A DNA stretch of 47,651 bases from the NCBI GenBank assembly GCA_947166345.1, contig CAMVDU010000020.1:1-47651 (forward strand), given 5' to 3'. Positions 1 through 7,800 of the stretch are shown here, in pieces; position 1 is the stretch's first letter; every line of letters starts with the position of its first letter. Made by a program: the position numbers and the translations under genes. Origin of the DNA: an uncultured Prevotellaceae bacterium (GTDB lineage Bacteria; Bacteroidota; Bacteroidia; Bacteroidales; Bacteroidaceae). The notes under the pieces are model-generated. The model did no database searches. It saw only the letters and a program-made list of their open reading frames with translations, and was not told the origin of the DNA.

Positions 1-676
1 GTGGCAGCATGGAGAGCACATCGTCAGCAGTTCCTACATCCTTCAGCAGCGAGTTTTGAATATCAACGGTCATGCCGCCCGTGGTCATCTTGTATTGCGG
101 TATCTCGCCTCTAACAACGACTCCTTTCAGCGTCATCGTTTCTGGCTGCATCCGTATCGTGCCGAGTTCTTTGGTGTCACATTGTCTGTAAATCGTCTTG
201 TAACCCACGTATGAGACACGTGCGAGGACGGGCTGCTGCTCGCAAGGAATGACGAAGAAACCGCTTTCGTTCGACACGCCGCCAGTAATCAGCGTGGAGT
301 CCTGCGGCGAGAGCAGGGCGATGTTGGCGTATGCTACTGGCTGGCCTTGCTCGTCGATGACGGTGCCCTTGTAGCGGAGGGCCGTCTTCTGCGGACACTC
401 CACAATGATTTCCTTGTCATCAACGGTCATGCGGATGGGATAAAAGCCTATCATCTGACGGATGGCATCGGGTATGGTCTTGCGGTGTACCGAAGTGGTG
501 ATGCGGAAGTCCTCCAGTTCGTTGTAGAGGAAACTGATGGTGTATTCCTCGGTCTGCTCGTTCAGTTGGCGCAGGGCCTCGCTGAGCGACACGTTGTTGT
601 ATTCGTGTGTAATCTTTTGGGCCTGCACTCCGGCAAAGACAAAGCAGCAGACAAGCATTGATATGATTCTCTTCAT
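1..676 (-). CDS. outer membrane beta-barrel / TonB-dependent receptor-like protein, N-terminal part only
   Basis: The reading frame starts at an ATG on the minus strand at 676 and runs off the left edge, so only about 225 N-terminal residues are present. They begin with a signal peptide (MKRIISMLVCCFVFA, cleaved near VQAQ). A secretin/TonB short N-terminal-like segment follows (about residues 20-90, EALRQLNEQTEEYTISF), then a carboxypeptidase-regulatory-like beta domain (about 100-180, GTVIDEQGQPVAYANIAL) and the start of a plug-like segment ending MTVDIQNSLLKDVGTADDVL. This order is typical of Bacteroidetes outer membrane beta-barrel proteins related to TonB-dependent receptors. It starts 3 bp after the anti-sigma-like gene and forms one unit with the ECF sigma gene. 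The substrate cannot be read from this part. Confidence 0.8.
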   Translation of the reverse strand, partial: MKRIISMLVCCFVFAGVQAQKITHEYNNVSLSEALRQLNEQTEEYTISFLYNELEDFRITTSVHRKTIPDAIRQMIGFYPIRMTVDDKEIIVECPQKTALRYKGTVIDEQGQPVAYANIALLSPQDSTLITGGVSNESGFFVIPCEQQPVLARVSYVGYKTIYRQCDTKELGTIRMQPETMTLKGVVVRGEIPQYKMTTGGMTVDIQNSLLKDVGTADDVLSMLP

Positions 677-679
677 GGC

Positions 680-1303
680 TTATTCTACTACTATCTTGTC
701 CGACTTCAGTTCTACGGTGATGCTCTCGAAGAGGTTGAGACGATGCAGCACGACGTCGAGCGTCTCATCCTGTTTCCACACGAAATAGAAACGGAACTGA
801 CGGGCATCGGTATTCTGGAACTCCACCTCCTTATTATAATAGGCAGCTATCTGAGGTAGCATCTTATCCAATGCAACATTGTCGAAAACAATGGGCTTCA
901 CGTTGGCGTTCGTGTCTGTCTTGACTGTATCTGTCGGCAATGCCGATGTAGGCTTGGCAGATATGGTTTGTTCTGCCTGCATAGTCTGCGGTTTGGGATC
1001 GCTAACCATACGCACGATGTGGATGGCGGCAAAGGCCACTCCCGCCGTAAAGAGTATGCCGATGATGCTTGCTGCAACCTTGTAAGGGAGTATGCCCATC
1101 AGTCTCGTAATGGTGGCAGTGCGTGGTTCTTCTTTTTCAAGGGCTTCTAATTCTTCAGCGTGTTCCGTTGCGAATTTCTCCCACTCCTCGTCCACGGGGA
1201 CGGATTCCTTTTCGACTTCGCGCTTCACAAAGGCTTGCTTCGTCAGCGCGAGCAGTTCCTGGTTCTCTGCTACCAACTGGTCAATTTTGTCTTGCTTTTC
1301 CAT
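680..1303 (-). CDS. FecR-like anti-sigma protein lacking the FecR core
   Basis: A 207-residue protein with a charged coiled-coil N-terminus (residues 1-60), one membrane segment (about 74-97, VAASIIGILFTAGVAFAAIHIV), a Pro/Thr-rich linker, and a C-terminal domain (about 138-207). The last domain looks like the DUF4974/STN-like tail of Bacteroidetes FecR proteins (VFDNVALDKMLPQIAAYY, then LDVVLHRLNLFESITVEL). The central periplasmic FecR domain is missing, so it is much shorter than the usual ~330 residues. It lies between the ECF sigma gene (5 bp upstream) and the outer-membrane protein gene (3 bp downstream). The likely role is membrane-bound control of that sigma factor. The role is inferred from position and topology. 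Confidence 0.7.
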   Translation of the reverse strand: MEKQDKIDQLVAENQELLALTKQAFVKREVEKESVPVDEEWEKFATEHAEELEALEKEEPRTATITRLMGILPYKVAASIIGILFTAGVAFAAIHIVRMVSDPKPQTMQAEQTISAKPTSALPTDTVKTDTNANVKPIVFDNVALDKMLPQIAAYYNKEVEFQNTDARQFRFYFVWKQDETLDVVLHRLNLFESITVELKSDKIVVE

Positions 1304-1308
1304 AACGT

Positions 1309-1809
1309 TTATCGTTTTGCTGTTTCTTTCTGAAAATACTCTTTGATTCGCTGTACCGACTGTGACAGGTGGTTGTAGACCGTCACTTTGCTCACGCCCG
1401 CGGCCTGTGCCACTTCCTCATAACTCATCTCGCTGAGAAACCGCAGCCGGAATATCTGCTGGCTAAGCGGTGGCAGTTCCGCCTCGATAAATTGCATCAG
1501 CCGTTCCAGACGGTCATCGTCATTCATCGAAACGATCTGGCTCTGCATCGACTCCTGCAAGAAGTGCTTTTCCACCCGTTCCTGCATCGACTTGCGGTTG
1601 AGCACGTCGCGACAGCGGTTGCGCACGGCAGTCATCAGGTAGCCTTCCGTCTGGTTCTGTTGGGGTTGATACTTCTCCCGTAACAGTCGGGCGAAGATGT
1701 CGCTTACCACGTCCTTGCTTTCGTCGACATCATAGAGCATCGTCCTTGCTAGACGGTACATCTTGGCATAATGCTGACGGTATATGTTTTCAAATTCTTC
1801 TTTGGTCAT
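1309..1809 (-). CDS. RNA polymerase sigma-70 factor, ECF subfamily
   Basis: A 166-residue protein of standard ECF length. Region 2 is at about residues 5-75 (FENIYRQHYAKMYRLARTML, then AVRNRCRDVLNR). Region 4 with its helix-turn-helix is at about 108-160 (LPPLSQQIFRLRFLSEMSYE, then EVAQAAGVSKVTVYNHL). It is the first gene of a three-gene minus-strand unit with the anti-sigma-like protein and an outer membrane beta-barrel protein. That matches the Bacteroidetes pattern in which such sigma factors drive transport or polysaccharide loci. No confident promoter was found: the AT-rich upstream DNA on the minus strand has a possible TTTG-N20-TAGTTTTT, which departs from consensus. Confidence 0.9.
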   Translation of the reverse strand: MTKEEFENIYRQHYAKMYRLARTMLYDVDESKDVVSDIFARLLREKYQPQQNQTEGYLMTAVRNRCRDVLNRKSMQERVEKHFLQESMQSQIVSMNDDDRLERLMQFIEAELPPLSQQIFRLRFLSEMSYEEVAQAAGVSKVTVYNHLSQSVQRIKEYFQKETAKR

Positions 1810-1999
1810 AAACAGACTTTTTTATCAGTCATACACTACAGGGACGATTCAGCAAACCGAAAAACTAAGCAAAACGATAACTTTTTTCAAATTTCCTTCA
1901 TTTTTCTACTGTCTTTTGTCATTTCGAGCTACAAAATTACAGAAAGTCCCACGAAAAAGCCCCCGACAAGACCGAAAAAGTGTCTTCCGAGGTGAAAGT

Positions 2000-2015
2000 C
2001 TGAACAAATGTTCAG
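2000..2015. other. 7-bp perfect inverted repeat downstream of abi gene
   Basis: CTGAACA-AA-TGTTCAG, a 16-bp near-palindrome in the gap between the abi gene and the sigma-factor promoter region. It has no U-tract on either side, so an operator is as likely as a terminator. Nothing else is recognisable in 1810-2058 apart from AT-rich DNA. Confidence 0.35.
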
Positions 2016-2058
2016 GGGTTTAGTGAATATTTGGAAGAGAAGGGTTATGAAACGGCGG

Positions 2059-2961
2059 TTATTGCCACAAAGGTTCGCTCTTCCATCCGCGAGGGAAGCC
2101 CATGGCGGTGACGTCGATGGACGGGTAAGCGGCGAGCAGAGCATCGACCTTCGCCTTCATGTCGTTGTTGGGCGAAATGATGTTGAGGAAATACTTGATG
2201 ATGCAAAGATTGAAATAGATGCGGAGGGCATCGGTAGGCAGTGTAATCCAACTGCCTGTCATGCGGTTGGGGAGCATCGGACGGATGGTGTTCTGCTTGT
2301 TCCATACACGGGCATGGTGGCAGCAGGAATTGCGCGTCAGGGTGACGATAGTGAGCCACGACTCGAAGGGGGCTACTTGCAGGCCGAACTTGCGGGCAAT
2401 GCTCTTCTTGATACGCGGGGTTTTGATGTTGCTGAAGATGTTGGTAATGACACCGAATGGTAGCACTTCGACCAATATCCAAGCGGGCGGATATGCATTG
2501 GAATAGGTCTGCTTGAAGTGGACGATGAAGTCTTCGCGCGAACGGTGTAGCTCTGCGTCTATCAAGTCCATCGTGTGACGGAACTTCGCGGCATCGATGA
2601 AATTGCTGCTGTCGGTCATCCAGAAGGGATTGCCCGTCATGTCGCTGCCGATGTTGACGATGGCGCTGCGCACGGCTACTTCAATTTTCTCGATCTCGTT
2701 GAAGATGAGCAGACGCAGTTTCTTGTCGAAGCGATAGAGCATCATCACTTGGTCGAACGTGGTGTTTGGTTTGTAGCGGTGCTGCTCCTTGGGTATCTGT
2801 AGGAGGGGATACATGTAGGCCGACAAACGGTAGTAGCCAATGAATTCGAGGTATCGCTCAGCCTTGGCAGTGTCGGCTACCGTCAAGCCGCGTGACTGTA
2901 GCAGGCTGACCAGGTCGTGCACACAGGCATATGATTTCTGAAATGGAATTCTGTTGCTCAT
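2059..2961 (-). CDS. Abi family protein (Abi_2 / AbiD-AbiF type, HEPN)
   Basis: A 300-residue abortive-infection-type protein from the start MSNRIPFQKSYACVHDL. Family marks are the N-terminal segment LLQSRGLTVADTAKAERYLE, GYYRLSAYMYPL, the central RFDKKLRLLIFNEIEKIEVA, and the C-terminal LTRNSCCHHARVWNK. In the last, Arg-Asn-x3-His-His fits the R-x4-6-H catalytic signature of HEPN ribonucleases. A longer frame reaches 3120, but a perfect promoter at 3027-3057 places the transcript start near 3020, so the ATG at 2961 is preferred. Members of this family act in phage defence; AbiF-type proteins are reported RNA toxins paired with a non-coding RNA and related to the ancestor of Cas13. A matching hairpin RNA lies in the leader here. 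Family assignment is firm; the toxin role is inferred. Confidence 0.85.
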   Translation of the reverse strand: MSNRIPFQKSYACVHDLVSLLQSRGLTVADTAKAERYLEFIGYYRLSAYMYPLLQIPKEQHRYKPNTTFDQVMMLYRFDKKLRLLIFNEIEKIEVAVRSAIVNIGSDMTGNPFWMTDSSNFIDAAKFRHTMDLIDAELHRSREDFIVHFKQTYSNAYPPAWILVEVLPFGVITNIFSNIKTPRIKKSIARKFGLQVAPFESWLTIVTLTRNSCCHHARVWNKQNTIRPMLPNRMTGSWITLPTDALRIYFNLCIIKYFLNIISPNNDMKAKVDALLAAYPSIDVTAMGFPRGWKSEPLWQ

Positions 2962-2965
2962 CGTA

Positions 2966-3021
2966 TAAAAATAAAACGACCCGCACATTTGAGCATCGTT
3001 GAGAGGCTTGGCGGGTTCTAG
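2966..3021 (-). ncRNA. putative hairpin leader RNA of the abi gene (candidate RNA antitoxin or attenuator)
   Basis: Between the predicted transcript start (about 3020) and the abi ATG the minus strand carries ACCCGC (3016-3011) and its complement GCGGGT (2984-2979), followed by a U-rich run (2976-2966). A competing stem pairs AACGA (3000-2996) with TCGTT (2979-2975). Hairpin plus U-tract just before the start codon looks like an intrinsic terminator that would release an RNA of about 55 nt. A link to the RNA antitoxins of AbiF systems is an inference; a plain attenuator is the alternative. Confidence 0.45.
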
Positions 3022-3026
3022 TGGTG

Positions 3027-3057
3027 CAAAGGTACGAATAATTTTCGAATCACCAAA
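3027..3057 (-). promoter_or_regulatory. Bacteroidetes sigma-ABfr-type promoter of abi
   Basis: On the minus strand TTTG (3057-3054), 19 bp, then TACCTTTG (3034-3027), matching the -33 TTTG / -7 TAnnTTTG consensus. It decides the start codon of the abi gene at 2961. Confidence 0.75.
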
Positions 3058-3065
3058 GAATTTAC

Positions 3066-4052
3066 TTACTTTTTTGGGAAAAGCCTTGTTTTTTCCACTT
3101 TTATACCCTGAGCTTCCCAATAGGTATCTATTATTTCCAGCATTCTATTTGGACCACTTAACTTTTTCAAAATAGTACTTTCCTCAGTATTCGCAAATGG
3201 CTCCGCAAAAACCTCTTTAATGAAATCGACACAAGCTTTGTTGTCTTCCCCAATCAAATAAAGAGCACTACAAATCTCAATAATACGACTATGGCTATAT
3301 AGCTTATTCTTTTGAACAGCAACCGTCGGCGGCGAAAATTTTCCTTCTTTCACGAATTCTATCGCACAAGCTTTTATGGCATTTCTCTCTCCTTCACCAT
3401 ATTGATTTAACTGATCCAAGAACCAAGGCATCACTTTCCCTTTAAGTTCTTCCCTTTGCATTCTTTCTGCTTCAGTCAATGCGTCATTCTTGGCATCACT
3501 TTTAGTATTTACTTTAGCGTCATCCTTGAGTTCATTATCAGTTTCATCCTCAACATCATCTTTTTCTTCCGCTTCTGTCACATTTGCCGAGGCCTCTTCT
3601 TTACAGCCAGTAATTTCTTCGTTATCAACATCTTTGTTTACGCCATCAGCGTTAATAACATCAGTATTTTCAGCATTAACGCAGACAGCATCGTCATTGA
3701 CTGCGTCTGTATCCGTTTGCTTGTTTTCATTTGTAACAAGAACAGCAGGATTTACTTGATTCTCCATAGGTGCAGTATTGGTTATAGGCTTAACCAAGTC
3801 CATAAACCCTACACCTGCTAACACCAAAGCAGCCAGGACACCTACCCCACCTAATAGATACCAGTCAAGAGGTTGACCTGCCCCATTTGGATGCCACATC
3901 ATAATATATAATAGGTATGCGATGGATATAAATGAAAGTCCAAAGCATAGCCACTTTCGCATTGGCGACTTGAAACGAGCCATCAATACAAAGATAGCGA
4001 GAAATAGTAGCACTACCAATGCAACCAACCAAGGAAACGTTAATGTTATCAT
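3066..4052 (-). CDS. membrane protein of unknown function with acidic linker
   Basis: From the start MITLTFPWLVAL (chosen because a promoter at 4073-4102 excludes the longer frame to 4085) the product has 328 residues. Three membrane segments lie near residues 5-24, 33-51 and 66-85. A long acidic linker follows (about 90-195), rich in Asn, Asp, Val and Glu with loosely repeated DxVN/NxD units. A soluble helical C-terminal domain comes last (about 205-328, MPWFLDQLNQYGEGERNAIK and IIEICSALYLIGEDNKACVD). The family was not recognised. The C-terminal region may be a cytoplasmic effector or sensing domain tethered by the linker. It is AT-rich relative to flanking genes and sits beside the abi gene, which suggests acquired accessory DNA. 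Confidence 0.75.
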   Translation of the reverse strand: MITLTFPWLVALVVLLFLAIFVLMARFKSPMRKWLCFGLSFISIAYLLYIMMWHPNGAGQPLDWYLLGGVGVLAALVLAGVGFMDLVKPITNTAPMENQVNPAVLVTNENKQTDTDAVNDDAVCVNAENTDVINADGVNKDVDNEEITGCKEEASANVTEAEEKDDVEDETDNELKDDAKVNTKSDAKNDALTEAERMQREELKGKVMPWFLDQLNQYGEGERNAIKACAIEFVKEGKFSPPTVAVQKNKLYSHSRIIEICSALYLIGEDNKACVDFIKEVFAEPFANTEESTILKKLSGPNRMLEIIDTYWEAQGIKVEKTRLFPKK

Positions 4053-4072
4053 AACAATCTTTTTACGGAGTG

Positions 4073-4102
4073 CAAAATTACACAATAAAAACCATAACCA
4101 AA
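4073..4102 (-). promoter_or_regulatory. promoter of the three-TM membrane protein gene
   Basis: Minus strand TTTG (4102-4099), 18 bp, TAATTTTG (4080-4073). Spacing is one base under the usual 19. It supports the start at 4052. Confidence 0.55.
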
Positions 4103-4276
4103 TAGTGTTGAAGATAAAAATCCAAAATTTAACACTTCAGCTTAACGCACATAAAGGATGACATACATGATACTAATTGCGAACTTCACAGTTAAACAAT
4201 CTAAACGATAATAAGTCGAAAAACGATACTTATGGATGCTTATTCCTACGTACTATCTGCTATCAAAAATTTGGGA

Positions 4277-4494
4277 TATATTTGCGACACATTGTCGTAT
4301 CTTATTGATTATCAGCAAGGATTATTTTCGAGGAGGTCAAGTAAAGTGCAAGCCGAGAGCAATGCCATGCTTGCATGAGCATAGCCGAGGCGCAGCCTTT
4401 ACTCGACGAAGTCAAATGAGACGCATAAGTAAAGACATAACAAAACACTATCAAATGGCGTGTAGCTCAATGAGTTACACGCCATTTGCTTTTT
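4277..4494 (+). ncRNA. possible structured small RNA / dispersed Prevotella-type repeat element
   Basis: The gap 4103-4694 has no clear gene. It holds a -7 box TATATTTG (4277-4284, no good -33 seen) and a strong terminator (4453-4494). Between them is a foldable segment: GTC-AGTAAAG (4336-4346) pairs with CTTTACT-GAC (4397-4407), and CATGC-TT-GCATG (inside 4366-4377) makes an inner hairpin. I associate the segment around 4347-4400 with a repeat often seen in Prevotella intergenic DNA, from memory only. A 118-codon frame across it has no protein-like features and was not called. Confidence 0.35.
4453..4494 (+). terminator. rho-independent terminator
   Basis: A 17-bp stem, AAATGGCGTGTAGCTCA paired with TGAGTTACACGCCATTT with one G-U pair and a minimal loop, followed by GCTTTTT on the plus strand. 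It implies a plus-strand transcript upstream where no protein gene is seen. Confidence 0.75.
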
Positions 4495-4566
4495 ATAGGC
4501 TCATGTTTTCTATGTGCTTATTCCCCCTTTTTTTACGGCTTTCTTCAGCGGATCAAAGTCCCGTGA

Positions 4567-4680
4567 TTCAGGCTCAGCAGATTGCACCCTGACTATGAAT
4601 TCAATACCACTGATAAGCAGTACAACAACTGCCTAAACAGTAAAGGAAGTGGAGTGGTGTTCTATAAATTAAAGTGTTAA
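4567..4680 (+). pseudogene. C-terminal remnant of an unidentified gene
   Basis: An open stretch between a stop at 4564 and a TAA at 4678-4680 encodes a natural-looking C-terminus (RLHPDYEFNTTDKQYNNC, then GSGVVFYKL) with no start codon or upstream coding. It looks like the tail of a secreted or lipoprotein enzyme, left just upstream of the PL11 lyase promoter. The parent family was not identified and chance is possible. Confidence 0.3.
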
Positions 4681-4694
4681 TAATTAATGATTTA

Positions 4695-4726
4695 TTTGCT
4701 CGATTCAAGGAAAAGTCGTACCTTTG
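4695..4726 (+). promoter_or_regulatory. promoter of the PL11 lyase gene
   Basis: TTTG (4695-4698), 20 bp, TACCTTTG (4719-4726), a full match to the Bacteroidetes consensus. The leader to the ATG at 4870 is about 135 nt. Confidence 0.8.
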
Positions 4727-4747
4727 TGGTATAAATCAGACGAAAAG

Positions 4748-4801
4748 ATGGATAAACTGACAATCCGCCAGTTCCTTGGGAGGGTGAAATTCCCAAAGTA
4801 A
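4748..4801 (+). CDS. possible 17-residue leader peptide upstream of the PL11 lyase
   Basis: ATG at 4748 opens MDKLTIRQFLGRVKFPK followed by TAA, inside the long leader of the lyase mRNA. The second half overlaps a hairpin (TTGGGA paired with TCCCAA, about 4778-4797), so translation of this frame would melt it. It is basic and short. Whether it is translated is unknown. Confidence 0.3.
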   Translation: MDKLTIRQFLGRVKFPK

Positions 4802-4869
4802 TTATTCTAACGGAACGGCTTCCACACGAATTTATGAATTAATAGATATTACCATAAACTAATAACTCA

Positions 4870-7800
4870 ATGAAAATTTTCAGTTTTCTCTTCATGGCAG
4901 TGATGATGCTCCTGCCTTCCAACATGAACGCACAACGCATCCAGCAGACATTGGGGCGTGGTGTGGTAGCAGTGAAACGTAGTGGTACAAGCCGTACGGC
5001 AGATGGTGGCAGTGGAGCCTTAATCTCATGGCGAAAACTGGCACAAGAACCAGAAGGTACAACGTATAACCTTTACCAGCGTAAAGCCGGCAGTGAGAAT
5101 TATACAAAGGTCAACTCCACTCCCTTAACCAAAACCAATTATTCACCATCAACGTTGACTGCGAACACAGAATTTGCTGTAAGCGCAATTATCAATGGGG
5201 TGGAAGGCGAAATCTGTGCTCCTTTCCTATATAAATCCTATCCCTGGGACAATGTGTGGTTTGACTTTGACTTCGACAACACAGTCATCAAGCGCGATGA
5301 GTACCGCACCAAATACGTTTGGCCTATGGACTTGGACGGCAATGGCGAAGTGGATGCCGTAGTGGTTGACCGCCTGTTTGCTGGTGCAGTCAGTTCTGAC
5401 GAGACCGAACAAGAAGAGAATACCGCCACAACAAGTCACAAGATTCAGGCTTACCGTCTAGACGGCACTCTCCTGTGGACCGTGGATATGGGACCGAACG
5501 TGAACATCTGTGGTGGTCAGAACGACATGGTTGTGGCCTACGACATTAATTGCGATGGACGCTGTGAGGTGATGGTTCGTTCCAGCGACGGCACTCGTTT
5601 CTGGGATAAGGCCAACGAGACATGGGGAAAATACGCCATGGGAAGTTCGAAGGCAGATGTGGATGGCGACGGTATTGTTGACTACAGGACTCAGTCGAAG
5701 CGCAACCGTCCATTCTATGTGTCGGTCATTGATGGTGCGACAGGAGAGGAACTGGCATGCAGCGAACTGGACTACAGCAAGGTGAAGGACGGCAGTGACT
5801 CCTACACTCGTGACAACCGAAGCGACTATATGAGCGACAGTTATTCTGCGATGGACGGACATTTCTCTATCTGTTACCTTGATGGCGTGCATCCGTCATT
5901 GGTGATGGAGTGTCTCGACCGCGATAACAACAAGACCCATCATAATTATGTGTTTTCCTGGGATTTCGACTGGACTGCTGGTGTGGCGTCCAACTGGCAT
6001 CATAGTGCCACATGGAGCCGTAACGACAAACGTCCTTGGCCCGCCGAGTTTCATCAACTGCGAGTTGCGGATGTTGATGGTGACGGACGTGACGAGATGT
6101 TGCAGGGAGGCTACAGTATTAACCCATTGACAGGATGGTTCAAGAGTCCAGGCATTGGACATGGCGACCGTTTCATCGTGAGCGATATCAATCCGGAACG
6201 GCCTGGCATGGAAGTCTTTGCCATTCAACAAAGTGCGTTGCTTGGTCAACTCATTTACGACCCGGCAACTGGCGAGCGTATCAAGGAATGGTACCTGCCC
6301 AGCGTCTATGACGTGGGGCGTGGTTCATGCATGGATATAGACCCTGGACACATAGGCTATGAAATATATAGTTTCACAGATGACTATATCTACGACTGTC
6401 AGGGTGACGGAACGGGTGAAACCCGTTCTCAATGGGGCATCTCAACGTGTTTTGAAGGATGCTGGTGGAATGGTGACCTATTGCGTGAAGAATTGTCTTC
6501 TCCTGGTGGTAAAGGCTGGGGCACCAACCTGATGGTGACAACGGTAAGAGGTAAATCGCGCCTTATCGAGTTCTCACGCGAAGCCAATTGGGGCGCAATG
6601 GCAGCAACAGGCACAAGACCTGCTTTCATGGGCGACATCATTGGTGACTGGCGTGAAGAAGTGATACTAGCCAAGCAAAGCGATGACCACAGCACGGGAA
6701 TTGTGGGGTACAGTACCAACCTAACTACCAACTTCAGTATCTACTGCTTGCAACAAGACCCGCACTATCGCGGCGACTGTACCACTCGTGGCTACTACCA
6801 GCACCCCAACACCAGTTTCTATCTGGGCGCGGGGATGCCGCTGCCACCGTTGCCACCAGTAATGGTAACCAACTTACGCTACGCCAATGGTGTTTGGAGT
6901 GACGGAAGCAATGGTTTTATATCTTACGACCAGAAGCAAAAGCTCTCGTTCGCTAACGGACAAAGCGTCATCTTCGACCTTACTGGCGATAATACGTCCG
7001 TTGTGGAGATGAAAGGCGATGTACAGCCAAAAGCCACTTATCTGATGAATCCCAAAGGCAAGGACTACACCTTCAGCGGCAACCTTGGTGGAACGGGAGA
7101 TGTTTTCAAATCCCAGTCAGGTACAGCCACCTTCAACGGCAACTTCACCACCACGGGCAAGACGATTGTCAGCGAAGGAACTCTTGCTTTGAATGGAACA
7201 ATGGAAGGACCGTTGGAACTGCGAGCCAAAGGAACTCTGGCAGGAAATGCTGTACTCAATGGTGTTGTGACCTTTGAAGGAGGGCTCAATCATGAGGGAT
7301 GCCGTCTCTCACCGGGAACGCCAGACAAACCGTTTGGCTTGATTACCTCAAATCAAGACCTGACACTTACAGGTGGCGTATATGTGGAATTGAACCTGCA
7401 GACGGAGGGTGAGGTAAAATGCGACCTTGTTCAGGTCAATGGAAACCTTTCCCTGAACAAAACGAACACTTTGACCATTGTTCTTGCAGAGACAAAGCCC
7501 TTGGCTGGTGAATATGTGATGATGGAATGCACAGGTACACTTTCCGCCGATGCGAAAAACATCCAAGTGCGTGGTCTGGTGGGGCTGAACTATGTGGTAG
7601 AAGTGCGCGAAAAGCAGATTGTGCTTGTGATTCGCGACATGCGTGAACCTGCCAAAGATGTACTTTGGACTGGTGCGGAAAATAGCAACTGGGACTATCA
7701 GACAGCCAATTTCTCCTTGAACGACATAGCTGTGGCTTTTGTGACCAACGATGAAATCATCTTCCCCGAGGAAGCTGCACAGCGTACTGTGAACCTGACC

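Noticed and set aside
1810..1999. Promoter for the ECF sigma gene (TTTG-N20-TAGTTTTT)
   Set aside because: The -7 box departs from TAnnTTTG at its most conserved base, so it was not called.
2962..3120. N-terminal extension of the abi gene
   Set aside because: The promoter at 3027-3057 lies inside it, and the extra residues look like translated leader.
4236..4592. 118-codon plus-strand frame
   Set aside because: It crosses a terminator and a structured repeat, has no conserved features and no fitting promoter.
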